Below are positions 1 to 7,548 of a DNA stretch of 64,000 bases, piece by piece (position 1 is the first letter of the stretch; every line of letters begins with the position of its first letter). Location: positions 310,001 to 374,000 of the forward strand of contig JACKEN010000002.1 in assembly GCA_020632995.1 (NCBI GenBank), read 5' to 3'. The translations under genes were made by a program, and so were the position numbers. A model generated the notes under the pieces. That model saw only the letters and a list, made by a program, of their open reading frames with translations, had not been told where the DNA came from and did no database searches. Source of the DNA: Deltaproteobacteria bacterium. GTDB taxonomy: Bacteria; Myxococcota; Kuafuiibacteriia; Kuafuiibacteriales; Kuafuiibacteriaceae.

Positions 1-133
1 CCGGCACCTCGCAGATGTGGAGGACGCGGAGCTTGGCGCCCAGCTGGTCCGCGAGCGAGATGGCGTAGTTCAGGGCGGTGCGCGAGCACTGGGAGAAGTC
101 GACGGGGACGATGATGCGGTCGAAGGTCTTCAT
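1..133 (-). CDS. Universal stress protein (UspA family), 3' part cut off by window edge
   Basis: Only the first 44 codons are visible; the gene runs off the left edge. They begin MKTFDRIIVPVDFS, followed by an alternating strand-helix pattern, which is the usual opening of a Usp domain (beta-1 with the Asp that lies near the ATP site). Usp proteins are cytoplasmic stress proteins, many of which bind ATP. The ATG is preceded by GGAGG (141-145) with good spacing. The gene is divergent from a second, two-domain Usp gene that starts at 331, and a sigma-54-like promoter lies at 170-185. Family assignment is firm for so short a fragment; whether it has one or two domains cannot be seen. Confidence 0.85.
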   Translation of the reverse strand, partial: MKTFDRIIVPVDFSQCSRTALNYAISLADQLGAKLRVLHICEVP

Positions 134-169
134 GTCTGCCTCCGGGCGTGGTGGCCCGCTCTGGGTGGA

Positions 170-185
170 ATCAAGTCCTGTGCCA
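170..185 (-). promoter_or_regulatory. Sigma-54-like promoter for the leftward Usp gene
   Basis: Read on the minus strand the sequence is TGGCACAGGACTTGAT. The -24 half (TGGCAC) is perfect. The -12 half is TTGA instead of TTGC, so the normally invariant C is missing. The expected start of transcription would fall about 26 nt before the ATG at 133, with a GGAGG ribosome site between. The mismatch makes this weaker than its partner at 293-308. Confidence 0.45.
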
Positions 186-292
186 CCGAACGGGAACGCG
201 GATCTGCGGGCGCCGGTCACCGCAGGGTGGCGTTTTGGCCGTTCATGTTACCGTGGTGAGGTCAGGCACACATGCGCGCCCGTTCTTTGACA

Positions 293-308
293 TGGCGCGG
301 CGATTGCC
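293..308 (+). promoter_or_regulatory. Sigma-54 promoter for the two-domain Usp gene
   Basis: TGGCGCGGCGATTGCC matches the consensus TGGCACG-N4-TTGC at all positions but one, with the required GG-N10-GC spacing (GG 294-295, GC 306-307). Transcription would begin near 319, leaving room for the GGAGG at 321-325 and the ATG at 331. An upstream activator protein would be required; none is encoded next to it in this window. Confidence 0.65.
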
Positions 309-330
309 TGCGATCAGGCTGGAGGGTGCG

Positions 331-1251
331 ATGAAGAAGCTCGAGACCATCCTTGTCGGGACCGACTTCACCCCGCTGGCGGACGTGGCCCTGGCCGCGG
401 CGCTGGACCTTGTGCGGGCCACGGGGGCGAAGCGGCTGCACGTGGTGCACGTGATCAACACCGCGACCGCGGCCACCATCTTCCCGTACTCGGTGCCCGA
501 GGCGCAGCTGATGCAGGCGCTGGAGCGGAGCGTCCAGGAGGCCCAGGCCCGGCTCGACGGGCTGGACTTCGTGGATGCGGGGTACACCATCACTCGCAAG
601 GCCATCCTGGGCCCGCCCGGGCGTGAGCTGGCGCTCGAGGCGGAGCGGGTGGGGGCCGACCTCGTGGTGGCGGCGTCCCACGGCTACGGGGCGGTGCGGC
701 GTACCCTCATCGGCAGCGTGACGTCCTCGCTCATCCGCACCGCGCACTGCCCGGTGCTGGTGGTGGGGGAGGAGCGGCCGTGCAGGATGCCTTTCAAGAA
801 CGTCCTGGCCTCGGTGGACCTGTCGGGGGTGTCGCGCGACATCCTCGGCTACGCGGCGGGCCTGGCCGATGAGGAGGCCGAGCTCCACGTCCTGTCCCTG
901 TTCGAGCACCCGCTCGTGACCTACGACGGCTCCGACGTCCTGCCGCGCTACGTCTCCGAGGAGGAGATCGCGCGGCTGGCGGGTGAGCACGCCAAGGCGG
1001 TGCAGGCCCTGGTCGATCAGGTGCAGCACCCGCCGACCCTGAAGGTCGACATCCAGGCGATGAGCAAGGCGCCCGCGTCGCAGGTGATCCTCGAGACGGA
1101 GGAGATCCTGCAGCCGAACCTCATCGTGCTCGGGACGAGCGGCCACAACGCGTGGCACCGCATGATCCTCGGCTCCACCGCCACCCGGGTGGTGGCGGAG
1201 GCGCGCTGCCCGGTGCTGGTGGTGCCGCACGACGTGCGGCACGGCGACTGA
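331..1251 (+). CDS. Tandem universal stress protein (two Usp domains)
   Basis: 306 residues forming two Usp domains, roughly 1-150 and 152-302, each starting with a short beta strand (ETILVGTDFT; KNVLASVDLS) and ending with CPVLVV. The ATP-loop motif G-x2-G-x9-G(S/T) is intact in the second domain (GTSG...GST). In the first domain the leading Gly is Ala (ASHG...GS), so the second domain is the more likely nucleotide binder. Tandem Usps are usually cytoplasmic stress or energy sensors. An in-frame extension upstream to 148 is possible, but the ATG at 331 has GGAGG at 321-325 and the homology begins there. A sigma-54 promoter lies just upstream, and a divergent Usp gene starts at 133. Confidence 0.9.
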   Translation: MKKLETILVGTDFTPLADVALAAALDLVRATGAKRLHVVHVINTATAATIFPYSVPEAQLMQALERSVQEAQARLDGLDFVDAGYTITRKAILGPPGRELALEAERVGADLVVAASHGYGAVRRTLIGSVTSSLIRTAHCPVLVVGEERPCRMPFKNVLASVDLSGVSRDILGYAAGLADEEAELHVLSLFEHPLVTYDGSDVLPRYVSEEEIARLAGEHAKAVQALVDQVQHPPTLKVDIQAMSKAPASQVILETEEILQPNLIVLGTSGHNAWHRMILGSTATRVVAEARCPVLVVPHDVRHGD

Positions 1252-1257
1252 GCCGCC

Positions 1258-2520
1258 TCAGCTCAGCTCTTCCAAGAGCGCCTTGGCCCGGGCGTGCCCC
1301 GGGGCCAGGGCGAGGGCCGCGCGCAAGTCGTCCTTCGCCGCCTCGCCCAGCCCCTGGTTGTTCTTGCACACCGCCAGGTAGACCAGGATGTCCGGCTCCT
1401 CGGGGGCGGCGGCCCGCGCCCGCTCGAGGAGCTGCCGCGCGGTGGGGTACTCCTCGGCCCGCATCTCCACCAGGCCCAGGTTCGCGAGGGCGGCGGGGTT
1501 CTCGGGGTCGTTCTGCAAGGCGAGCTGCAGATCCTCCCGGGCCCCGGCCACGTCGTCCAGCTTCAGCTTGGCGATGCCGCGGTTGGCGAGGATGATCGGG
1601 TGATCGGGGGCCAGCGCGAGCATCCGATCGAGCACCCCGAGCTGCGGCACCCACAGCTCCAGGGCGCCGAGGGCGATGCGCGCGTCCTCCAGCTCCTCGA
1701 GGTCGGTGTTCTCGACGTGGGCCAGGCCGAGGGCCACCTCGTCCCGCGCCGCGTCGTCGCCGCGCGCCGCGTAGGCCTGCACGAGGGCGACCTTCGGCGG
1801 CAGGACAGCCTGCCGGAGCTCGGCCCACCGCTGGGCGAGGGTCAGGGCCTCCTCCGCGCGCCCGCCCGCGATCAGGTCGTCGATCTCCTGCTGCATCCAG
1901 TAGTCGGAGATCACCTGGATGTCGGCGGTGATGCTCACCGCGGCCTCCGGCGCCTCGTCGTTGGCGGGGACGGCGAGCGGGTCCTTGTCGCACCACTGTT
2001 CGAACAGAGGCTTCTTGGGCCAGGGCACGTCGGCGCGCAGGGGATCCTCGGCCTGGGGGACGTCCCACGCGTCGGCCAGGGCCGCCACCATGCGCTGCAC
2101 CGCCCGCAGCACCCCGGCGTCACCGCCCCAGGACGCGGCCTGCTCGGCGAGCCACGGCTCGAGGCGCGCGGTGGGCCGGAACGCGGCTTCATCCGAGACC
2201 TGGGCGCCGGTCACGAGGGCCTTCCCCGAGGCGTGGGCCATGAGCCCGCGGGTCCACAGGTCCACGAGGTGGTAGCGCGCGATCTCGGTGCGGTGCGGCT
2301 CCTCCAGCCCGTCCGCCAGGGCCCGGTGGGTGACCCAGGTGGCCGCGGGATCCCGGGTGGCCTCGGTGAGGATGTGGGCCACCAGGGCCCAGGCCAGCGG
2401 GCAGGTCTCGTCCTGCTCCAGGGCGTAGAGCCCGAGCCAGGCGGCGTCGCGGGTCTGCAAGGCCTTCAGGGCGGCGCGCCCGCGCTGGGCGGCGCGGCGA
2501 GCACGTTCGGCGTGGTTCAT
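1258..2520 (-). CDS. TPR-repeat protein, function unknown
   Basis: 420 residues with no signal peptide or membrane segment, so probably cytoplasmic. The C-terminal half (about 270-415) holds consecutive 34-residue TPR units with the typical small/large hydrophobic pattern (for example LANRGIAKLKL, ALANLGLVEMR, ILVYLAVCKNN). The N-terminal half is helical and rich in Ala, Leu and Trp, and probably forms a degenerate solenoid. TPRs mediate protein contacts; no partner is evident. The gene ends 6 bp from the stop of the convergent Usp gene. Its start (ATG at 2520) faces a divergent unknown gene across a region with symmetrical GTCCGG sites. Confidence 0.75.
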   Translation of the reverse strand: MNHAERARRAAQRGRAALKALQTRDAAWLGLYALEQDETCPLAWALVAHILTEATRDPAATWVTHRALADGLEEPHRTEIARYHLVDLWTRGLMAHASGKALVTGAQVSDEAAFRPTARLEPWLAEQAASWGGDAGVLRAVQRMVAALADAWDVPQAEDPLRADVPWPKKPLFEQWCDKDPLAVPANDEAPEAAVSITADIQVISDYWMQQEIDDLIAGGRAEEALTLAQRWAELRQAVLPPKVALVQAYAARGDDAARDEVALGLAHVENTDLEELEDARIALGALELWVPQLGVLDRMLALAPDHPIILANRGIAKLKLDDVAGAREDLQLALQNDPENPAALANLGLVEMRAEEYPTARQLLERARAAAPEEPDILVYLAVCKNNQGLGEAAKDDLRAALALAPGHARAKALLEELS

Positions 2521-2543
2521 GGCGGGAGTCTGCCACGGCCCGC

Positions 2544-2578
2544 GTCCGGTGTGACGTCCGGCCGGACGAAACCCGGAC
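2544..2578. promoter_or_regulatory. Candidate operator: four symmetrical GTCCGG half-sites
   Basis: Between two divergent genes, GTCCGG occurs at 2544-2549 and 2556-2561 and its complement CCGGAC at 2562-2567 and 2573-2578. The inner pair forms a perfect 12-bp palindrome and the outer pair is nearly equidistant. A second palindrome, ATTCCGGAAT, lies at 2593-2602. The arrangement suits a dimeric or tetrameric repressor. This is inferred from symmetry only; GC-rich palindromes also arise by chance. Confidence 0.4.
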
Positions 2579-2649
2579 GGACGCGGCCCGGGATTCCGGA
2601 ATGATCCCGTGTGAGCAGGTCTGGCATGGGCCCTGCTTCATGCCGAGAC

Positions 2650-3135
2650 ATGCCCTTGGATCTCCTCGCGCTCCCCCAGCCGGACCTGGCCGCCCTCGCC
2701 GCCCTGAAGCTCATGGTCGAGGTCGGGGCCGAGGTCGAGGTGGCGTTCGGCACCTGGGTGGGGCTGGATCGCTGGTCCTGCCTGGATTTCCTCCGGAACG
2801 GCTCCGGGACGATCGGGCAGGAGCCGATGGACGCCCAGACCCTCGCCCGGGCCCGCGCCTGGCAGGCCGAGCTGGGGCAGCTGCAGTCCCGGCCGCCGCG
2901 GCGCCGGGCGCCCTCGGCCGAGGCGGTCTCGACCTTTGCTGCCCTCGCGGCGGAGGAGGCGGAGGTGGAGCGCTCCCAGGGCCGTCCCGCCGCGCCGTCC
3001 CGCTGGCAGGTCGTGCGGCGCAAGGAGCCTTGCGAGACCGACGCCGCGCTGGTGGTGGGGGTGCCGGGGTTCGCGGCGCGGCCCGACCCATGGCCGCAGC
3101 AGGGCGCGACCCTCACCCAGTTCACGGTGGCTTGA
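2650..3135 (+). CDS. Hypothetical protein
   Basis: 161 residues from the ATG at 2650; in-frame GTG 2611 and ATG 2626 would add 13 or 8 residues, and no start has a convincing ribosome site. I do not recognise the family. The N-terminal 50 residues look folded (leucine-rich helices, then WVGLDRWSCLDFLR), the middle is an Arg/Pro/Ala linker, and the C-terminus has a hydrophobic stretch (ALVVGVPGF). There is no signal peptide. It lies 31 bp upstream of the B3/4-domain gene on the same strand, so the two may be co-transcribed. Confidence 0.55.
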   Translation: MPLDLLALPQPDLAALAALKLMVEVGAEVEVAFGTWVGLDRWSCLDFLRNGSGTIGQEPMDAQTLARARAWQAELGQLQSRPPRRRAPSAEAVSTFAALAAEEAEVERSQGRPAAPSRWQVVRRKEPCETDAALVVGVPGFAARPDPWPQQGATLTQFTVA

Positions 3136-3166
3136 CCCGGGCCCCGCGCCGCGCGAGGCAGCGGGG

Positions 3167-3847
3167 GTGAGCGCGCTGATGGTGGGCGGGATCTCCGTCC
3201 GGATCGAGGTGGAGGGCCCCGCCGGGGCGTACGGGATCGTGGTGGCCAGGGGCTGCACCACCGCGACGACCGCGGGCCCGCTGGGCGAGGCGCTCGACGG
3301 GGCGGTGGCGGCGGCCGCGGCCCAGCCCGAGGGCGGCGAGGTCACCGGCGCGGTGCGGGATCTGTTGCGCTTCGGGCGCTACAAGCCGACCGGGCGGGGC
3401 AAGCCGGCGAGCGAGTACCTGGTGAAGGCGGCGGTCGAGGGGCGCTTCCCGCGCATCAACAACCTGGTCGACATCAACAACCTGGTCTCGCTCGAGTCGC
3501 GCCTGCCGATCTCGCTCGTGGATCTCGTGCGGGCGGGGACGTCGGAGTTCGTGCTCCGGCGCGGGCGGGCGGGCGAGGCCTACGTCTTCAACGCGACCGG
3601 GCAGACCATCGACGTGCAAGATCTCCTGCTCGTGGCACGGCTCCCGGCCGACGAGGCCTGCGCCAACCCGGTGAAGGACTCGATGGCGACCAAGCTGGGG
3701 GACGACGCGACCGACGTCATGGCGGTGCTCTACGCGCCGGCCGCCTCAGCCGCGCTCCTGTCGGACGCCACCCGGCGCTTCGCGGAGGCCCTCGAAGCCT
3801 GGGGCGGGGCCACGTCCGTGGCCCACGCGGTCAGCTCCGAGGCCTGA
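3167..3847 (+). CDS. B3/4 domain protein (PheT-related, free-standing)
   Basis: 226 residues. The block FGRYKPTGRGKPASEYLVKA, followed by FPRINNLVDINNLVSLES and LPISLVDL, is the signature of the B3/4 domain found in the beta subunit of phenylalanyl-tRNA synthetase and in short stand-alone relatives. In the synthetase this region has an editing role; the stand-alone proteins are mostly uncharacterised. The GTG at 3167 is chosen because GAGG lies about 10 nt upstream and homology starts soon after; ATG 3179 is an alternative. The 3' end overlaps the convergent DnaJ-type gene by 17 bp. Confidence 0.8.
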   Translation: MSALMVGGISVRIEVEGPAGAYGIVVARGCTTATTAGPLGEALDGAVAAAAAQPEGGEVTGAVRDLLRFGRYKPTGRGKPASEYLVKAAVEGRFPRINNLVDINNLVSLESRLPISLVDLVRAGTSEFVLRRGRAGEAYVFNATGQTIDVQDLLLVARLPADEACANPVKDSMATKLGDDATDVMAVLYAPAASAALLSDATRRFAEALEAWGGATSVAHAVSSEA

Positions 3848-4757
3848 AGGCGCTGACCTTCGAGAGCTGCTCGAAGAGCCCGCGCTCCTCGTCGCTGAGG
3901 GCCCTCGGCAGCACCACCCGCAGGGTCACGTAGAGGTCGCCCGGCTCCCCGTCGCGGCCGGGCTTTTGGGGCAGGCCCTTGCCGCGCAGGCGCAGCTTCT
4001 GGCCGCTGGACGCCCCGGTGGGGACCTTGAGGGTCACCGGCCCGCCCGGGGTCTCGAAGGTCACGGTGCTCCCGAGCGCGCCCTCCCAGGGCGTGATGTC
4101 GAGGGTGGTGCTCACGTCGCGCCCGTCCACCGACCACAGCGGGTCGTCCTCGAACGCCAGGATCACCACGCACTCGGGATCCTTGAGCTTCATCCGGTCG
4201 CCTTCCTTGGCCCCCTTCGGGATCTTGAGGCGGATGCGCTTGGTCTCGGTGCGGCCCAGCTCGGTCGGGAGGTCCAGCACCATGTTCAAGGTGGTGCCCT
4301 TGTAGGCGTGGGCGAGGGAGATCTTGAGCGAGACCTCACGCTCCTTCTTGCGGCGCCGCTTCTCCTCGCGCCGCAGGAAGAAGTCGAAGGGGTTCTTGAT
4401 GTCCTCGGCGTCGATGTTGATGTCTTCGAAGCGCACGTCGCCGAAGCCGAAGTCCGCGGGGCGAAAGCCAGGTTGCGGACGGGGGCGCCCACCCGCGCTG
4501 CTCGCGGGGCGGTGGGTCTCGGCCTTGGGGCGGCGGTTGAAGCCGAAGGCGTCGTAGCGGCGGCGCTGATCCGGGTCCTTCAGGATGGCGTAGGCCGCCG
4601 CCACCTGCTTGAAGCGGTCCTCGGCGTCCGGGGACTTGTTCACGTCCGGGTGGAGCTCCCGGGCCTTCTTCTTGTATGCGGACTGGATCTCCTCCCGGGT
4701 GGCCGTCCGTGGCACGCCCAACAGGGCGTACAGATCTTCCGACTGGATGTCCGCCAT
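3831..4757 (-). CDS. DnaJ-domain co-chaperone, CbpA-like (no zinc finger)
   Basis: 308 residues. The J domain is at about 5-70 with the HPD tripeptide that stimulates DnaK ATPase (ARELHPDVNK). A linker with Gly/Phe/Pro residues follows, then an unusual basic segment near 125-140 (LRREEKRRRKKERE). Two C-terminal substrate-binding beta domains follow, with IRLKIPKGAKEGDRMKLK and LKVPTGASSGQKLRLRGKG. The four CxxCxGxG zinc motifs of true DnaJ are absent, which makes this a type B protein. An upstream in-frame extension to 4835 exists, but the J domain begins right after the ATG at 4757. The gene is divergent from the kinase-like gene at 4881. It probably assists DnaK in the cytoplasm. Confidence 0.88.
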   Translation of the reverse strand: MADIQSEDLYALLGVPRTATREEIQSAYKKKARELHPDVNKSPDAEDRFKQVAAAYAILKDPDQRRRYDAFGFNRRPKAETHRPASSAGGRPRPQPGFRPADFGFGDVRFEDINIDAEDIKNPFDFFLRREEKRRRKKEREVSLKISLAHAYKGTTLNMVLDLPTELGRTETKRIRLKIPKGAKEGDRMKLKDPECVVILAFEDDPLWSVDGRDVSTTLDITPWEGALGSTVTFETPGGPVTLKVPTGASSGQKLRLRGKGLPQKPGRDGEPGDLYVTLRVVLPRALSDEERGLFEQLSKVSAFRPRS

Positions 4758-4880
4758 GGAGCCCGGCGCACCATAGGAAACCGGGTTCGCCCGCGCAATG
4801 GGGCCCGCGCACCGGGCCGGGCGTCCGCGGGCCAATGTTCCGGTTGACGGGGTCCCGGGGGCTGTCGAACATCCCCGCCC

Positions 4881-6416
4881 ATGCGACGCCCCGGCTCACC
4901 GCTGACCCACGAAGTGCTGGTGGAGGAGGCGCGGTTCATCCTCAAGACCCTCCAGCGGCAGGATCTGTTCGGGGATCGGGTCCGCCTCACCGAGGCGGAG
5001 CGGGTGCTCGACACCTCGATCTCCCTGTCCTTCGCCGACTACTCGGGGTTCCTGCACAAGTTCGGGTACGTCCGGGTGGATCCCTCCGCCAACTCGGTGG
5101 AGGTCACCGAGGGCGGCGCCCGGGTGGCCGAGGTCCTCGACGACGCCGAGTTCAACGCCCGCCTGTCGCGGCACTTCGCCCGGGAGCTCTCCGGCGCCCC
5201 GAGCCCCGCGCCCCTCCCGGTGAGCCGGCCGCTCCCGCGCTCCGAGGCCCTGCAGTCGGTGATCGAGCCGGGCCCGGGCACCCGGGTCGGGTCGCGCACC
5301 GTGGTCGCGCCGGGGCCGGGGGAGCGCCCCCTCGATGACGTCCTGGATCGCCGCTACCGCCGGGGCGAGATGATCGGCCAGGGCGCGGTGGGCACCGTGT
5401 ACCGCGGCCAGCACGTGAGCCTCGGCCGCGACATGGCGATCAAGGAGGTCCGGGCGGTCTTCCAGTTCGCGTCCTACCTGCGGCGCGACGAGATCGTGCG
5501 GCGCCTGCGGAGCGCGGTCGAGACCCACGCCCGCCTCGTGCACCCCGGCATCATCCAGATCGTCGATCAGAACTCGGAGCGCGAGTACCCGTACTTCGTG
5601 ATGGAGCTGGCCCGCGGTGGGAACCTGCGCCAGCGCATGGCGGCGAACGAGTCCGGGCGCCTGGACCTGCCCCAGGCGGTGCGGGTGCTCACCCAGATCG
5701 CCTACGCCCTGGACTTCGCTCATTCGCAAGGTGTCCTGCACGTGGGCCTCAAGCCCGAGAACGTGCTCTTCGATCACCTCGGCAACGTGAAGCTGTCGGA
5801 CTTCGGCTTCGCGCGCATCACCGATCGCGCCGAGCCGGGGAGCCAGACCCCGGTGCTCGTGGGCGGCAACGCGGTGGGCTATATGGCGCCGGAGCGCCTG
5901 CAGCCGGTGGGGGGCGAGGCGGCAGAGCTGACCCCGGCGGTCGACGTCTACGCCCTGGGCCTGCTCTTCTACGAGATGATCACCGGCAAGCTGCCCGGCC
6001 GCCGCTCGCCGCTCCCCTCCCAGGCGAGGAAGGACGTCCCGAGCGCCTTCGACGACGTCTTCGACCGGATGACCCGGGACGAGGTCGAGGAGCGCTACCG
6101 CTCGGTCGACGAGGTGCTCGACGGGCTCTACAAGGCGTTCCCCTCCAAGGAGGTCTTCAGCAAGGGCTCCATCCTGCTGTGGGCGCGGGACCCGAAGCCG
6201 CTCCCGGAGGCGGTCGAGGTCGCGCCGGAGCCCGAGGCGGTGAGCGAGGCCCCGGTCCTGGAGCCCGAGCCGATCGAGGAGACCGATGATGAGCTGATCG
6301 CGGGCCTCGAGGTGCCGGCGAGCGAGGAGAAGACGGGGGAGATCCGCATCCCGGACGAGCACCTGCAGGGCCACAAGAAGAAGAAGGGCCCGCCCCCGCC
6401 GCCGCCGTCGGAGTAG
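4881..6416 (+). CDS. Hanks-type kinase-like protein, probable pseudokinase (HRD changed to HVG)
   Basis: 511 residues. Residues 1-105 form an unassigned alpha/beta or winged-helix-like domain, then a linker, then a kinase fold at about 160-425. The glycine loop is intact (GQGAVGTVY from G166), as are the ATP-anchoring Lys (MAIK, K188) and DFG (D307). The catalytic loop, normally HRDLKPEN, reads HVGLKPEN: H287, V288, G289. The codons at 5739-5747 are CAC GTG GGC, so the catalytic-base Asp is missing. ATP and metal binding may survive, but phosphotransfer is doubtful. The C-terminus is acidic, then Lys/Pro-rich (HKKKKGPPPPPP). There is no membrane segment. The gene is followed 25 bp later by the FliK/HpaP-like gene. 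Confidence 0.85.
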   Translation: MRRPGSPLTHEVLVEEARFILKTLQRQDLFGDRVRLTEAERVLDTSISLSFADYSGFLHKFGYVRVDPSANSVEVTEGGARVAEVLDDAEFNARLSRHFARELSGAPSPAPLPVSRPLPRSEALQSVIEPGPGTRVGSRTVVAPGPGERPLDDVLDRRYRRGEMIGQGAVGTVYRGQHVSLGRDMAIKEVRAVFQFASYLRRDEIVRRLRSAVETHARLVHPGIIQIVDQNSEREYPYFVMELARGGNLRQRMAANESGRLDLPQAVRVLTQIAYALDFAHSQGVLHVGLKPENVLFDHLGNVKLSDFGFARITDRAEPGSQTPVLVGGNAVGYMAPERLQPVGGEAAELTPAVDVYALGLLFYEMITGKLPGRRSPLPSQARKDVPSAFDDVFDRMTRDEVEERYRSVDEVLDGLYKAFPSKEVFSKGSILLWARDPKPLPEAVEVAPEPEAVSEAPVLEPEPIEETDDELIAGLEVPASEEKTGEIRIPDEHLQGHKKKKGPPPPPPSE

Positions 6417-6441
6417 GGCGGTCGACTCCCGAGGGGGATCC

Positions 6442-7548
6442 TTGGCACTATCCCCGGTGGTGAGCGACGCCGAGCACGACGACCCGCCCGCGAGGGACGA
6501 CGTCACCGCGAAGGTCCGCACCCTGGCCCGTGAGGTGCCCGCGGTGGTCCCCAGCGATCCGTGGATGGAGCAGACCCCGTCCGACGTCTCGGACCTGGCG
6601 AGCATCGTGCGCGACGCCGACGAGGTGCCGCGCCTGCCCGGCTTCATGGGCGGCGAGGTCATCGGCGAGGACGAGACCACCGGGGCCGAGGTCGAGGTGG
6701 TGGAGCCCGACGTGCTCGGGCCCGGCCTGCCGGCGCCGCCCCCCAGCCTGGCCGAGGCCCTGCGGAGCACCCCCCAGGCGCCCTGGCCGTGGCTGGCCGA
6801 GGACCTCGAGCCGCGCCTCCCCGCCGCGACCCCCGCCCCGCTCGAACCCTCGGAGGAGGTCGAGACCTACCAGGGCGATGGGCCCTTCGCCGCCCCCATG
6901 GACGGCCCGCGCGGGGCCCCCCCGACCGCGGCGGCCCGCTTCGCGGAGGCCCTGCGGAGCGAGCCGGTGCCGGACAGCCGCGCCCTGGTGCCCCCCGAGG
7001 TGCGGGCCGAGCTCGCCAAGCCCCACCGCCTGGAGCGCAAGGTGACCCCCTCGTCGGGGCCGAAGACGGTGGGCGAGCTCCGGCGCGGTGCAAGGCAGCC
7101 TGCGGCGCCCGCGCCCGCCCCCGGCGGCCAGCGGCACTACCCCAAGATGCGGGCGCTCCTGGCGGATCCGGACTCGGTGCCCTACGGCATCACCCCGCCC
7201 ACCGAGCCGCCGCCCCCGCCCGTCCCCGGCACCTTCTTCCCGAGCGCGCCGCCCGCGGCCGAGCGCCCGCGGGCCGCCGACCTCGACGGGCTCCTGCTCA
7301 CCATGGCCGAGGGGCTCCTGATCGGCGAGGGCCCCGACGGCGGCACCGAGGTGCGGGTCACCCTGCGCGACGAGTTCTTCGCCGGCACCGAGCTCCGCAT
7401 CGGGCTGGGCGACGGCATCATCACCGCCACCCTCATTCCGCCGGATCGCACCACCTACTGGGCCCTGTCCGGCAACGTGGCGGAGCTCGAGAGCCGCCTG
7501 GTGGAGCGCGGGCTGCGGGTGCAGCAGGTGAAGGTGCTCGAGCCGTGA
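6442..7548 (+). CDS. Proline-rich protein with FliK/HpaP-like C-terminal domain
   Basis: 368 residues. Residues 1-270 are acidic and Pro/Ala-rich and look disordered. Residues 275-368 form a compact domain (DLDGLLLTMAEGLLIGEG, VRVTLRDEFF, LRIGLGDGIITATLI, LVERGLRVQQVKV). Its pattern resembles the C-terminal domain of flagellar FliK and type III secretion HpaP/HrpP proteins, which switch substrate specificity of the export gate. This is pattern resemblance only, and no secretion apparatus genes are in the window. TTG at 6442 is preceded by GAGG (6431-6434); GTG 6457 or 6460 are alternatives. The stop overlaps the start of the next gene (GTGA), so translation is coupled to the CPBP protease. 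Confidence 0.6.
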   Translation: MALSPVVSDAEHDDPPARDDVTAKVRTLAREVPAVVPSDPWMEQTPSDVSDLASIVRDADEVPRLPGFMGGEVIGEDETTGAEVEVVEPDVLGPGLPAPPPSLAEALRSTPQAPWPWLAEDLEPRLPAATPAPLEPSEEVETYQGDGPFAAPMDGPRGAPPTAAARFAEALRSEPVPDSRALVPPEVRAELAKPHRLERKVTPSSGPKTVGELRRGARQPAAPAPAPGGQRHYPKMRALLADPDSVPYGITPPTEPPPPPVPGTFFPSAPPAAERPRAADLDGLLLTMAEGLLIGEGPDGGTEVRVTLRDEFFAGTELRIGLGDGIITATLIPPDRTTYWALSGNVAELESRLVERGLRVQQVKVLEP

